Shown here: positions 33,769 through 42,151 of the stretch, in pieces | How the letters are laid out: each line of letters opens with the position of its first letter | Position numbering within the stretch: position 1 is the stretch's first letter | Source: Nocardioides anomalus | Lineage (GTDB): Bacteria > Actinomycetota > Actinomycetes > Propionibacteriales > Nocardioidaceae | NCBI RefSeq assembly: GCF_011046535.1 | Contig: NZ_CP049257.1 | Span: 4,402,001 to 4,466,000 of the forward strand | Reading direction: 5' to 3' | DNA length: 64,000 nt | The notes under the pieces: generated by a model | Databases searched by the model: none | Seen by the model: only the letters and a program-made list of their open reading frames with translations | What the model was told of the DNA's origin: nothing | Made by a program: the position numbers and the translations under genes

Positions 33769-35460
33769 GTGTTGGTACGCCGTCTTGCCGTCGCCGCTCT
33801 GCTGGCGGCCGGCCTCGTCCTCCCCGGGGCCGCCCCGGCCCCGGCCGACACCAGCGAAGGCGCACCCGGCGTCCCGCGGCTCGACGCCGCGGCCCTCACG
33901 GCCGGCGCGGACCACTCGTGCGCCATCGTCGGAACTGGCGAGGTGCGCTGCTGGGGGGCCGGCAACCGGGGTCAGCTCGGCCAGGGCAGCACCGCGGACG
34001 TCGGGGACGACCCCGGCGAGTCGACGGTCCCGGTCGCGGTCGGCACGGGACGCGCCGTCTCGATCGCGGCCGGCGCCGACCACACCTGTGCCGTGCTCGA
34101 CACCGGGCAGCTGCGCTGCTGGGGTCGCAACGACCACGGGCAGCTCGGGCAGGGCACCAAGGCCGACGTCGGGGACGGCCCGGGCGAGACGACGGTCGCC
34201 GTCGACCTGGGCCCTGGGCGCACCGCCGTGGCGGTCAGCGCCGGCGCCCTGCACACGTGCGCGATCGTCGACACCGGGCAGCTGCGCTGCTGGGGCGCCA
34301 GCGGCAGTGGTCAGCTGGGCCAGGGCAACACGGTGGACATCGGCGACGACCCCGGTGAGACCACCGTGCCCGTCGACCTCGGCCCGGGACGCACAGCCGT
34401 CGCGGTCGCGGCCGGGAACTCCCACACGTGCGCCGTGGTCGACACCGGTCAGGTCCGGTGCTGGGGCTCCGCCTTCGCCGGGCAGCTCGGCCAGGGCAAC
34501 ACCACCACCGTCGGCGACGACCCGGGCGAGACCACGGTCGGCGTCGACCTCGGCGCCGGGCGCACCGCGACCGCCATCAGCGCTCTGGGCAACGCCACCT
34601 GCGTGGTCCTCGACACGGGTCAGGTCCGGTGCTGGGGCGACGGCGCCTACGGCGAGCTCGCCCAGGGCAACACCTCCCCGGTCGGGGACAGCCCAGGTGA
34701 GACCACGGCGGCCGTCGATCTCGGGGGGCGCAGGGCGGTGGCGCTGAGTGGCGGCTTCGGCCACGCGTGCGCAGTGCTCGACACCGGTCAGCTCCGGTGC
34801 TGGGGTCTCGGCGGCGGCGGTCAGCTGGGCCAGGGCAGCTCCCAGTACGTCGGGGACGAGCCGGGCGAGACGACGGTCCCGGTCGACCTCGGCCCCGGCC
34901 GGACCGTGCTGGCGGTCGCGGCCGGTCACGACCACACCTGCGCCGTCACCACCGGCGGCGAGCTGCGCTGCTGGGGCCACGACGACCGCGGGCAGCTCGG
35001 CCAGGGCACCTCTGTCTCCTACGGCGACGGGCCGGGCGAGGTCCCGGCGAACCTGCCGCCGGTCCAGCTGGGCGGTCAGCGGGTCGGCCGCGACGCCGAC
35101 GGCGACGGCGTCCGCGACTCCGTCGACGCCTGCCCGACCAGCGCGGGCGTGGGACCCACCGGGTGCCCGGCCCCGCCCGAGGCCGTGCTCACCAAGCGGA
35201 AGGTGCGGCTCGACACGGTGCTCGCACGCCAGGGCTCGCGCGGCTCGTGCCCGAAGCGCGCCGACGTGCGGGTGGTGACGAAGGGCAAGCACGGCCGCAT
35301 CAGCGTGCGCAAGGAGCTCAAGGCCCGCCCGGTGGACCAGGGCTGCCGGGTCACAGGCACCGTGCGCCTCCCGGCCAAGCCCAAGAAGTCGGCGGCGGTG
35401 AAGGTCAAGGTGAGCGGCAAGCGGCTCGTGACGAAGCGGCTGGTCGCCGTACGACGGTGA
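33769..35460 (+). CDS. Exported RCC1-repeat (seven-bladed propeller) protein
   Basis: The 563-residue protein has a signal peptide (residues 1 to about 26, ending APA). Seven RCC1 repeats of about 57 residues follow (residues 42 to about 430). Each carries the pattern [20 protein letters not shown]. Every repeat has two cysteines, suggesting seven disulfides. A calcium-binding thrombospondin-type-3-like loop ([15 protein letters not shown]) and a strongly basic C-terminal domain of about 100 residues come next. Seven repeats make one complete propeller. The role is unknown, probably extracellular binding. It stands alone between fadA and merR. The start is GTG at 33769. Confidence 0.85.
   Translation: MLVRRLAVAALLAAGLVLPGAAPAPADTSEGAPGVPRLDAAALTAGADHSCAIVGTGEVRCWGAGNRGQLGQGSTADVGDDPGESTVPVAVGTGRAVSIAAGADHTCAVLDTGQLRCWGRNDHGQLGQGTKADVGDGPGETTVAVDLGPGRTAVAVSAGALHTCAIVDTGQLRCWGASGSGQLGQGNTVDIGDDPGETTVPVDLGPGRTAVAVAAGNSHTCAVVDTGQVRCWGSAFAGQLGQGNTTTVGDDPGETTVGVDLGAGRTATAISALGNATCVVLDTGQVRCWGDGAYGELAQGNTSPVGDSPGETTAAVDLGGRRAVALSGGFGHACAVLDTGQLRCWGLGGGGQLGQGSSQYVGDEPGETTVPVDLGPGRTVLAVAAGHDHTCAVTTGGELRCWGHDDRGQLGQGTSVSYGDGPGEVPANLPPVQLGGQRVGRDADGDGVRDSVDACPTSAGVGPTGCPAPPEAVLTKRKVRLDTVLARQGSRGSCPKRADVRVVTKGKHGRISVRKELKARPVDQGCRVTGTVRLPAKPKKSAAVKVKVSGKRLVTKRLVAVRR
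33892..35070 (+). repeat. Seven tandem about 171-bp coding repeats (RCC1 blades)
   Basis: The DNA repeats about every 171 bases because each RCC1 blade is about 57 codons. The strongest conservation is around CTGCGCTGCTGGGG-like tracts encoding LRCWG and around the GGCCAGCTGGGCCAGGG-like tracts encoding GQLGQG. Boundaries are approximate and follow the protein repeats. Such repeats can recombine and change blade number. Confidence 0.75.
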
Positions 35461-35474
35461 CAGCGTTACTGTCA
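35458..35474. promoter_or_regulatory. Candidate MerR operator at the merR start
   Basis: TGACA-GCGTTAC-TGTCA begins at the stop of the RCC1 gene and ends 5 bp before the merR ATG. It has the same arms and 7-bp spacing as the fadA site (TGACA-CCACTAC-TGTCA), and the two share 13 of 17 bases including TACTGTCA. Its place at the start codon suggests autoregulation. Confidence 0.6.
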
Positions 35475-35479
35475 TCGAC

Positions 35480-36199
35480 ATGCCCGAGGCCGAGCCCGAG
35501 GACCTCCTGACCCTCGACGAGCTGTGCGAGCGGGTCGGCATGAGCGTGCGCAACGTCCGCTTCTACACCTCGCGCGGGCTGGTCCCGCCGCCGATCCGCA
35601 AGGGCCGGTCGGGCTACTACACGCCCGACCACCTCGGCCGGCTCGAGCTGGTCCAGGAGCTGCAGAGCCACGGCTTCACGCTCAGCGCGATCGAGAAGTA
35701 CGTCGCCGGCATCCCTGCGGACGCCACGCCGGAGGACCTGGCCCTGGCCCGCACCATGCTGGCGCCGTGGGACGTCGAGCGCCCGATCGAGATGTCGCGC
35801 GCGGAGCTGTGCACCCGCGCCGGTCGCGAGCTGTCCGACGACGACCTGCGCACGCTGGCCGCGCTGGGCGTGGTGTTCCCGCTCAAGCGCGGGCAGTACC
35901 AGGTCGCGGTCTCCCAGCTCACCGTCGGCCTGGGCATGCTCGACCTCGGCTTCCCCACCGAGGCCGCGCTCGCCGCCGCCGACATGTACGCGCGGCACGG
36001 TCGCGAGATCGCCAGGGAGCTCTACGACCTGTTCCGCACCATGGTCTGGCCGGTCTACCGCGACCAGGGCGCGTCGGCCGAGACCGTGCGCCAGGTGGTG
36101 GAGAAGATCAAGCCGTTGTCGATCGCCAGTCTGGTCTCGGCGTACGAGGCCGCGATGGACGAGACCAAGCGGGAGGGCATCGCCCGGCGCAGCCGCTGA
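35480..36199 (+). CDS. MerR family transcriptional regulator
   Basis: The 239-residue protein has the N-terminal MerR helix-turn-helix (LLTLDELCERVGMSVRNVRFYTSRGLVPPPIRKGRSGYYTPDHLGRL) at residues about 9-55. The C-terminal domain is about 150 residues and helical, with no metal-binding cysteine set. The long effector domain is unlike metal sensors and resembles MerR proteins found near acyl-CoA metabolism genes. Matching TGACA-N7-TGTCA sites upstream of this gene and of fadA suggest it controls beta-oxidation and itself. The ligand may be an acyl-CoA, which is inferred. Confidence 0.9.
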   Translation: MPEAEPEDLLTLDELCERVGMSVRNVRFYTSRGLVPPPIRKGRSGYYTPDHLGRLELVQELQSHGFTLSAIEKYVAGIPADATPEDLALARTMLAPWDVERPIEMSRAELCTRAGRELSDDDLRTLAALGVVFPLKRGQYQVAVSQLTVGLGMLDLGFPTEAALAAADMYARHGREIARELYDLFRTMVWPVYRDQGASAETVRQVVEKIKPLSIASLVSAYEAAMDETKREGIARRSR

Positions 36200-36235
36200 T
36201 CGGGTACCTCAGCGTGTGTCCCTAGGATCTGGCCG

Positions 36236-37138
36236 ATGAGCGACGAGCCGCTGTGCGTCCTGGTGACCGGTGCCACCGGCTTCATCGGCGCGCGCCTGGT
36301 GCAGGCCCTGGTCGACGAGGGTCACGAGGTCAAGGCCATGACCCGCCGGCCCGAGGAGTACGACGGGCCGGGCCACCCGGTGGGCGGCGACGTGTCCGAC
36401 CCGGGTTCGCTGGCCGAGCCGATGGACGGCGTGGACGTGGCCGTCTACCTCGTGCACTCCCTCGACGACAACGACTTCGAGCGCAAGGACGCCGAGGCCG
36501 CCCAGGCCTTCGGCCTGGCCGCGGCGGCGAGCGGTGTGCGCCAGATCGTCTACATGGGCGGGCTGGGCAAGGACGGCGACGACCTGTCGCCGCACCTGCG
36601 CTCGCGCCGTGAGGTGGAGAAGCTGCTCGGTGAGTCCGGGGTGCCGGTCACCGTGCTGCGCGCGGCGATCGTCGTGGGCGCGGGTGGCATCTCGTGGGAG
36701 ATGACCCGACAGCTGGTCAAGAACCTCCCGGCGATGGTCGTGCCCAAGTGGGCCGACACGCGCACCCAGCCGATCGCCATCGACGACGTGATCCGCTACC
36801 TCGCCGGCGTGATCGGCAACGAGGAGACCTTCGGGCGGGTCTACGAGATCGGCGGCGCGGACCGGCTCACCTACATCGAGATGCTCCAGCAGGCCGGTGA
36901 GGTGATCAACGGCCGGCGGGTCAAGATCGTCACCGTCCCCCTGCTCACGCCGCGGCTGTCCTCGCACTGGATCGGCCTGGTCACCAATGTCGACGCCACG
37001 ACCGCGTCCAACCTCATCGACTCGATGTCGACCGAGGTGCTGCAGACCGACTACACCATCCAGGACGTCGTGCCCGGCGAGCCGCTGACCTACCGCGAGG
37101 CCGTGGAGCGCGCGGTGAACGCCGACCGCTCGGCCTAG
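36236..37138 (+). CDS. NAD(P)-binding atypical SDR (NmrA-like)
   Basis: The 300-residue protein begins VLVTGATGFIGARLVQALVDEGHEVKAMTRR, a GxxGxxG dinucleotide-binding motif of extended or atypical SDRs. The central region (YMGGLGKDGDDLSPHLRSRREVEKLLGESGVPVTVLRAA) is like NmrA and complex I intermediate-associated proteins. Tyr/Lys catalysis is not conserved as YxxxK. A C-terminal segment of about 80 residues is extra. The exact reaction is unknown; it may bind a quinone or act as a redox sensor. It stands alone after merR. Confidence 0.8.
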   Translation: MSDEPLCVLVTGATGFIGARLVQALVDEGHEVKAMTRRPEEYDGPGHPVGGDVSDPGSLAEPMDGVDVAVYLVHSLDDNDFERKDAEAAQAFGLAAAASGVRQIVYMGGLGKDGDDLSPHLRSRREVEKLLGESGVPVTVLRAAIVVGAGGISWEMTRQLVKNLPAMVVPKWADTRTQPIAIDDVIRYLAGVIGNEETFGRVYEIGGADRLTYIEMLQQAGEVINGRRVKIVTVPLLTPRLSSHWIGLVTNVDATTASNLIDSMSTEVLQTDYTIQDVVPGEPLTYREAVERAVNADRSA

Positions 37139-37148
37139 GGCCCAGCGC

Positions 37149-37856
37149 CTAGAAGAACACCAGCGGGAGCGCGACCAGCATGGTCAGCGACCACGCGCAG
37201 TGGGTGAGGATCGGCCCGAGGATCCCGCCGCTGGCGCGCCGCTCCAGCCCGACCACCGCGCCCAGCAGGACCGCGGCGAAGGCCAGCATCACGTTGCCGG
37301 TCGCGAGGGTGGCCACGAAGTAGAGCAGCGTGGTCCACAGGACCGGGCCGCGGGTGATCGCGGCGTAGGCCGCCCCGCGGAAGAACAGCTCCTCGGCGAT
37401 GCCGTTGATCGCGGTGATCACGACGAGGATCGGCAGCGAGCCCTGGTCGGCGTAGTCGACGACCTTGACGACCTGGTCCTCGAGGAAGGACAGCCAGGAG
37501 ATCGAGCGGACCAGCAGGGCGCCGGCCACGAAGACCGCGGCCAGGCCGAAGCCGAGCAGCAGGGGCGTGACGATCGGCCGGGCGTGCCGGTCGCGGAAGG
37601 CGATCCGTCCCAGGTGCAGGGGCCCGGAGACGAACGCGCCCACCGTCCAGATCGAGGCCAGCAGGATCGTCGCGGGGTAGAACCAGCTGCTGCCCGGCTC
37701 CAGCCGCAGCGAGAGTCCGAGGGCCACCCCGCCGAGCACGACGAAGCCGACCACCACCAGCTGGCGGCGGCGCAGCTCGCGCGGCTCCTGGCGGTGGTCG
37801 CGCGGGACCTGCTCCCACAGCGCCCGGCGCAACCAGGTCTGCACGGCGGTCGGCAT
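37149..37856 (-). CDS. CPBP family intramembrane metalloprotease
   Basis: The 235-residue protein has about six membrane segments. The CPBP (Abi/CAAX-like) motif EExxxR is present as AEELFFRGAAY, and a further conserved His is in THCAWSLTML. The glutamates and histidine form the metal site. The family cleaves membrane-bound or prenylated peptides, and in bacteria some members process bacteriocins or provide immunity. I start it at ATG 37854-37856. Its end is 10 bp from the convergent NAD(P)-binding gene. Target is unknown. Confidence 0.88.
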   Translation of the reverse strand: MPTAVQTWLRRALWEQVPRDHRQEPRELRRRQLVVVGFVVLGGVALGLSLRLEPGSSWFYPATILLASIWTVGAFVSGPLHLGRIAFRDRHARPIVTPLLLGFGLAAVFVAGALLVRSISWLSFLEDQVVKVVDYADQGSLPILVVITAINGIAEELFFRGAAYAAITRGPVLWTTLLYFVATLATGNVMLAFAAVLLGAVVGLERRASGGILGPILTHCAWSLTMLVALPLVFF

Positions 37857-37881
37857 CGGCTCGTTCCTCGACAGGCTGGGG

Positions 37882-39222
37882 TCAGTGGCGCCCGGTGCTC
37901 GGAGCGGCGGGCTGGCGGCGACGACCCCGACGGCGGGGACGCCCGGTGGTCGCGGTACCCGCCGGGCGGGCCTGTCCGCGCGGACGGCCACCGCCGGATC
38001 GGCGGGGCTCGGCCGGGGCCGCGGCGGGCTCGGCCGGGGCCAGGCCACCGGCCACCAGGACCCGCTCGCCCGGGGCGAGCGTGGCCAGCACCGGGTGGCG
38101 CGGGCCGTCGATGCGGGTGACGGTCGGCTTGATGCCGGCGGCCCGGGTCAGCGCGCGGACGTCGCCGACCTGCTCGGGCGTCATCAGCGTGATCACCGTG
38201 CCGGCCGCGCCGGCGCGCGCCGTACGACCGGAGCGGTGCAGGTAGGCCTTGTGCTCGGCCGGCGGGTCGGCGTGCACGACCAGCGCGACGTCGTCGACGT
38301 GGATGCCGCGGGCGGCGATGTCGGTGGCGACCAGGGTGGTGGCGCGCCCGGAGTGGAAGGCCTCCATGTTGCGGGTGCGCGCGCCCTGGCCGAGGTTGCC
38401 GTGCAGCTCGACGGCCGGTACGCCGGACCGGTTGAGCTGGCGGGCCAAGGCCTTGGCGCCGTGCTTGGTGCGGGTGAAGACGACCGTGCGGCCCGGCGCG
38501 CTGGTCAGGTCGACCAGCACCGGCACCCGCTGCTCGCGCGAGAGGTGCAGCACGTGGTGGTCCATCTTGGCGACCGGCGACTGCGCCGAGTCGGCCTCGT
38601 GGGTGACCGGCTGACGCAGGAACTGGCGCACCAGCACGTCCACGCCCTTGTCGAGCGTGGCCGAGAACAGAAGCCGCTGACCGTCCTTGGGCGTGGCCGC
38701 GAGCAGCCGGCGCACGGCGGGCAGGAACCCGAGGTCGGCCATGTGGTCGGCCTCGTCGAGCACGGTGATCTCGACGGCGCCGAGGTCGCAGTGGCGCTGC
38801 TGGATGAGGTCCTCGAGCCGGCCGGGGCAGGCGAGCACGATGTCGACGCCCTTGCGCAGGGCGTTGACCTGCGGACCCTGGCCGACGCCACCGAAGACGG
38901 TGCGCGTGGTCAGGCCGTACGCCGCGGCGAGGGGCGCGAGCGCCTCCTCGATCTGGCCGACCAGCTCACGGGTCGGGGCCAGGACCAGGGCGCGGGGGCG
39001 GCCGGGGCGGCGCGGGGAGCGCGAGGCGGCGAGCCGGGCGACGAGGGGCAGCAGGAAGGCGTAGGTCTTGCCCGAGCCGGTGCGGCCGCGGCCGAGCACG
39101 TCGCGCGCGGCGAGCGAGTCGGGCAGCGTGGCGGCCTGGATCGGGGTGGGGGTGGTGATGCCGCGCGTCTGCAGGACGGCGGCGAGGTCGGCGGGGACGC
39201 CGAGCTCGGCGAAGGAAGGCAC
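37882..39222 (-). CDS. DEAD-box ATP-dependent RNA helicase (RhlE-like)
   Basis: The protein has the Q motif FAELGVPADL...TPTPIQ, Walker A GRTGSGKT, PTREL, DEAD (VLDEADHMADLGF), SAT and HRSGRTARAG motifs in order. The C-terminal tail of about 60 residues is rich in Gly, Arg and Pro ([21 protein letters not shown]) and likely binds RNA. I start it at GTG 39222, where PSFAELGV matches family N-termini; a GTG at 39231 is also possible. It remodels RNA, probably ribosomal or cold-stress mRNA. Upstream are a terminator hairpin and csbD. Confidence 0.9.
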   Translation of the reverse strand: MPSFAELGVPADLAAVLQTRGITTPTPIQAATLPDSLAARDVLGRGRTGSGKTYAFLLPLVARLAASRSPRRPGRPRALVLAPTRELVGQIEEALAPLAAAYGLTTRTVFGGVGQGPQVNALRKGVDIVLACPGRLEDLIQQRHCDLGAVEITVLDEADHMADLGFLPAVRRLLAATPKDGQRLLFSATLDKGVDVLVRQFLRQPVTHEADSAQSPVAKMDHHVLHLSREQRVPVLVDLTSAPGRTVVFTRTKHGAKALARQLNRSGVPAVELHGNLGQGARTRNMEAFHSGRATTLVATDIAARGIHVDDVALVVHADPPAEHKAYLHRSGRTARAGAAGTVITLMTPEQVGDVRALTRAAGIKPTVTRIDGPRHPVLATLAPGERVLVAGGLAPAEPAAAPAEPRRSGGGRPRGQARPAGTATTGRPRRRGRRRQPAAPSTGRH

Positions 39223-39306
39223 AGGAGTCACTCTCGGTGGCGGTGTCTCGCCAGCGGATGCCTCAGCGCTCAGTCGAGCGGGGCGCGGTCCGGGGCGAGA
39301 CGACAA

Positions 39307-39340
39307 CGGGCCGCTCCTGCCAGTGTGGCAGAGCGGCCCG
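39307..39340 (-). terminator. Terminator hairpin downstream of the CsbD gene
   Basis: Arms CGGGCCGCTCCTGCCA and TGGCAGAGCGGCCCG pair over 15 bp with one bulged C and a 3-base loop. It lies 33 bp after the csbD stop (minus strand) and before the helicase gene. It argues against a helicase start upstream of it. Confidence 0.6.
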
Positions 39341-39372
39341 CACGCACCCGCATCGACGGCGGGTGAGGTTGC

Positions 39373-39567
39373 TTACTTCTTGAACGCGTCCTTGATGTCG
39401 CCGATGGCGTCCTTGGCCTTCTCGCCGGCCTGCTTGACCGAGGACTCGGCCTGGTCGGCGCGGCCCTCGTTCTTGAGGTCGTCGTCGCCGGTGACGGAGC
39501 CGGCGGCCTCCTTGGCCCGGCCCTTGAGGTCCTGGCCCTTGTTCTCCATCTTGTCGTCCGTACCCAT
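39373..39567 (-). CDS. CsbD-like stress protein
   Basis: The 64-residue protein MGTDDKMENKGQDLKGRAKE... has the CsbD signature: a highly charged, Lys/Glu/Asp-rich, four-helix short protein with the motif KGRAKEAAGSVTGDDDLKNEGRADQAE. Members are stress-induced (SigB-controlled in Bacillus), but their biochemical role is unclear. A GGAGGT ribosome site precedes the ATG at 39567. It is a small monocistronic gene followed by a hairpin. No SigB box is evident by eye. Confidence 0.92.
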   Translation of the reverse strand: MGTDDKMENKGQDLKGRAKEAAGSVTGDDDLKNEGRADQAESSVKQAGEKAKDAIGDIKDAFKK

Positions 39568-39620
39568 GCTGCACCTCCGGTGCGTCGTCGTACTCCTGCG
39601 GTTGCCGAACGGGGCCCCGC

Positions 39621-41105
39621 TCAAACTCCGCTGAGAGCGCCGTCACGGCTGCGGTCGGCCGCGGTGTCGAAGGCCAGCACGCCGTCGTCGATGCGCCCGT
39701 GCCGGATCATCCGCAGGTCGGTGAGGTAGTTCTGCTTGAGCCGCCACGGCGCCCGGTCGCCCTGGCGCGGCATCCGGTCCAGCGCGCGCAGCACGTAGCC
39801 CGACATCAGGTCCATGAACGGCCGCTCCTCGACGTCCGGATCGCGCACCGGCACGACGGCGCGGGCGCCGACGCGGTCCATGTGCGCGAGCAGCCGCACG
39901 ACGTACGCCGAGACCAGGTCGGCCTTGAGCGTCCAGGACGCGTTGGTGTAGCCGATCGTGTAGACGAAGTTGGGCACGCCGCTCAGCATCAGCGCCTTGT
40001 AGGCCATGGTGTCGGCCAGGTCGACGGGCTCGCCGTCGACGACCAGCTCGATGCCGCCGAAGGCGAGCACCTGGAGCCCGGTCGCGGTGATGATCACGTC
40101 GGCGTCGAGGTGCTCGCCCGAGGCCAGCCGGATGCCGGTGGCGTCGAAGCGCTCGATGGTGTCGGTGACGACGGACGCCTCGCCGTGGCGCAGGGCCTTG
40201 AAGAGGTCGCCGTCGGGCACGAAGCAGAGCCGCTGGTCCCAGGGGTCGTAGCGCGGCTTGAAGTGGGTGTCGACGTCCACGCCGGCCGGCAGCTGCGCCG
40301 CGGTCTCCTTGCGGATGAACGCCTTCACCTTGTCCGGCCAGCGCCGCGAGACCTGGTAGGAGCCGATGGTCATGAGGATGTTGGCCCAGCGCACCACCGG
40401 GTACGACACCGCGGTCGGCAGCGGCTGGAGCAGCGTGGCCAGCCGGTCGTTGCCCGGCCGGGACAGGACGTACGACGGCGAGCGCTGCAGCATCGTGACG
40501 TGGCCGGCGGTCGGCGCCATGGCCGGCACCAGGGTCACCGCGGTGGCGCCGCTGCCGATGACCACGACCCGCTTGCCCTCGTAGTCGAGGTCGGCCGGCC
40601 AGTGCTGCGGGTGCACGATCCGGCCCTGGAACTCCTCGGCGCCGGCGAAGTCGGGGGCGAAGGGCTCCTCGTAGTGGTAGTAGCCGCTCGCGCACCACAG
40701 CACCGAGCAGGTCAGCGTGACCCGCTCGCCGTCGCGATCGGCCTCGACGGTCCAGCGCGCGGTCTCGGAGTCCCAGCTCGCCCGGACGACCCGGTGCCGG
40801 TAGCGGATGAGCTGGTCCACGCCGTACTCCGTGGCGACGGTGCGCAGGTAGTCGAGGATCGAGCCGCCGTCGGCCAGCGCGCGGTCGCCGGGCCAGGCGC
40901 GCCAGCTGAACCCGAAGGTGAACATGTCGGAGTCCGAGCGGATCCCGGGGTAGCGGAACAGGTCCCAGGTGCCGCCGCTGGCCTCGCGGGCCTCGAGCAG
41001 CGCCACCGTCCGCGTCGGGTGGTGCTCGCGCAGCTGGCAGGCCGCGCCGATGCCGGACAGACCGGCTCCGACGATGAGGACGTCGACGTGCTCGGGAGTC
41101 GCCAC
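39621..41105 (-). CDS. Flavin-containing Baeyer-Villiger-type monooxygenase (EthA-like)
   Basis: The 494-residue flavoprotein has an FAD motif GAGLSG at residues 13-18, a second dinucleotide motif GSGATA at 184-189 and the Baeyer-Villiger fingerprint FxGxxxHxxxWP at 159-170 (FQGRIVHPQHWP). The length and GTWDLFRYPG stretch match EthA-like enzymes. It would insert oxygen into ketones or oxidise sulfides using NADPH and O2. The start is GTG at 41105. The gene is on the opposite side of a 58-bp gap from the LysR gene; both are transcribed leftwards. Confidence 0.92.
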   Translation of the reverse strand: MATPEHVDVLIVGAGLSGIGAACQLREHHPTRTVALLEAREASGGTWDLFRYPGIRSDSDMFTFGFSWRAWPGDRALADGGSILDYLRTVATEYGVDQLIRYRHRVVRASWDSETARWTVEADRDGERVTLTCSVLWCASGYYHYEEPFAPDFAGAEEFQGRIVHPQHWPADLDYEGKRVVVIGSGATAVTLVPAMAPTAGHVTMLQRSPSYVLSRPGNDRLATLLQPLPTAVSYPVVRWANILMTIGSYQVSRRWPDKVKAFIRKETAAQLPAGVDVDTHFKPRYDPWDQRLCFVPDGDLFKALRHGEASVVTDTIERFDATGIRLASGEHLDADVIITATGLQVLAFGGIELVVDGEPVDLADTMAYKALMLSGVPNFVYTIGYTNASWTLKADLVSAYVVRLLAHMDRVGARAVVPVRDPDVEERPFMDLMSGYVLRALDRMPRQGDRAPWRLKQNYLTDLRMIRHGRIDDGVLAFDTAADRSRDGALSGV

Positions 41106-41163
41106 GGCACGAAAGTACCCGTGACGCGGTGTCCGCGACCTCCACCCCTGGGAGGAGATGCCC

Positions 41164-42081
41164 TCAGCCGGCCGCTCGGGCCAGGGCGACCAGGTCCCGG
41201 GCGGGCCCTGCGGCCGGCTCGCGCCCGCCGCTCCAGACGGCCCGGAAGGTCCGGGTCAGGGACAGGCCGGTGCGGACCTCGGCCAGGGCGCGCGCCTCGA
41301 GCTCGCGGGCGACCAGCCGGCGGCTCACGAACGCCGGCGCACCCCCGGCCAGGACCGCCTGGCGCACCGCGGTGGCGGTGGTGAGCTCGGCGACCGGTGG
41401 CGCGGCGACCAGCCCGTGCGCGGCCAGGGCCTGCTCCACGACCTCGCGGGTGCCCGAGCCGCGCTCGCGCGCGACGGTCGGCAGCGCCGCGACCTCGGCC
41501 GGCGTCAGCGGGGTGCGCCGCCGGGCCAGCGCCGAGCCCGGCGCGGTGACGAGGACCAGCTCGTCGGTGGTCAGGCCCCGCGAGCGGACGCCGGGCGGCG
41601 CGCGCAGCCCCTCGACGAAGCCGAGGTCGGCGCGACCGTCCTGCACCGCGGTCACGACCTGGTGGGTGTTGGTCGCGGTCAGGCTGACCGTGGTGGGGGT
41701 GCGTCCCTCGGCCGCCTGGCGCTGGCCCAGGCGGACGAGCCACCCCGGCAGGACGGTCTCGGCCACCGTCATGCTCGACCACACGGCGAGGTCGCGGTCC
41801 CGGTCGGTGCGCAGCCCGCCGAGGGCGTGCTCGAGCTCGGCGGCCACGTCCAGCAGCCGCGCCGCGGACTCGACCACCACGACCCCGGCCGAGGTCAGCT
41901 CGGAGCCGCGGGCGCCACGGCGGACCAGCTGCAGGCCGACCTGTGCCTCCACCGCGCGGATCCGCTCCGACCCGGCCTGCTGGCTCACGCCGGCGGCTCG
42001 GGCGGCCGCGCCGATGGACCCGGTGCGCGCCACCCCGACGAGCAGCGCGAGGGCGTCGAGGTCGGGCAGGGCCACAGTCAC
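41164..42081 (-). CDS. LysR family transcriptional regulator
   Basis: The 305-residue protein has an N-terminal LysR helix-turn-helix (LDALALLVGVARTGSIGAAARAAGVSQQAGSERIRAVEAQVGLQLV). A PBP2-like effector domain follows (residues about 90-300). The start is the GTG at 42079-42081; another GTG two codons downstream is possible. It is divergent from the TDT transporter gene with a 70-bp gap, the classic layout for a LysR activator and its target. The HTH reads SQQAGSERI instead of the usual SQPAVSxxI, a small variation. The ligand is unknown. Confidence 0.9.
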   Translation of the reverse strand: MTVALPDLDALALLVGVARTGSIGAAARAAGVSQQAGSERIRAVEAQVGLQLVRRGARGSELTSAGVVVVESAARLLDVAAELEHALGGLRTDRDRDLAVWSSMTVAETVLPGWLVRLGQRQAAEGRTPTTVSLTATNTHQVVTAVQDGRADLGFVEGLRAPPGVRSRGLTTDELVLVTAPGSALARRRTPLTPAEVAALPTVARERGSGTREVVEQALAAHGLVAAPPVAELTTATAVRQAVLAGGAPAFVSRRLVARELEARALAEVRTGLSLTRTFRAVWSGGREPAAGPARDLVALARAAG

Positions 42082-42151
42082 AAGTCTGCCTTGTGGATGC
42101 ACAGTCACGCGACCACTACTGGCTGGGCCCGGCCGGCGCGAGGCTCGAGGC

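Noticed and set aside
33892..35070. Tandem repeats as a possible CRISPR or VNTR array
   Set aside because: The repeats are about 171 bp, in frame, and encode RCC1 blades with conserved residues.
39223..39306. Upstream TTG start for the DEAD-box helicase
   Set aside because: The region contains the terminator hairpin of the csbD gene, and the extra residues do not match family N-termini.
39699..41384. Long plus-strand frame opposite the monooxygenase
   Set aside because: It has no start or ribosome site and is the mirror of the flavoprotein gene.
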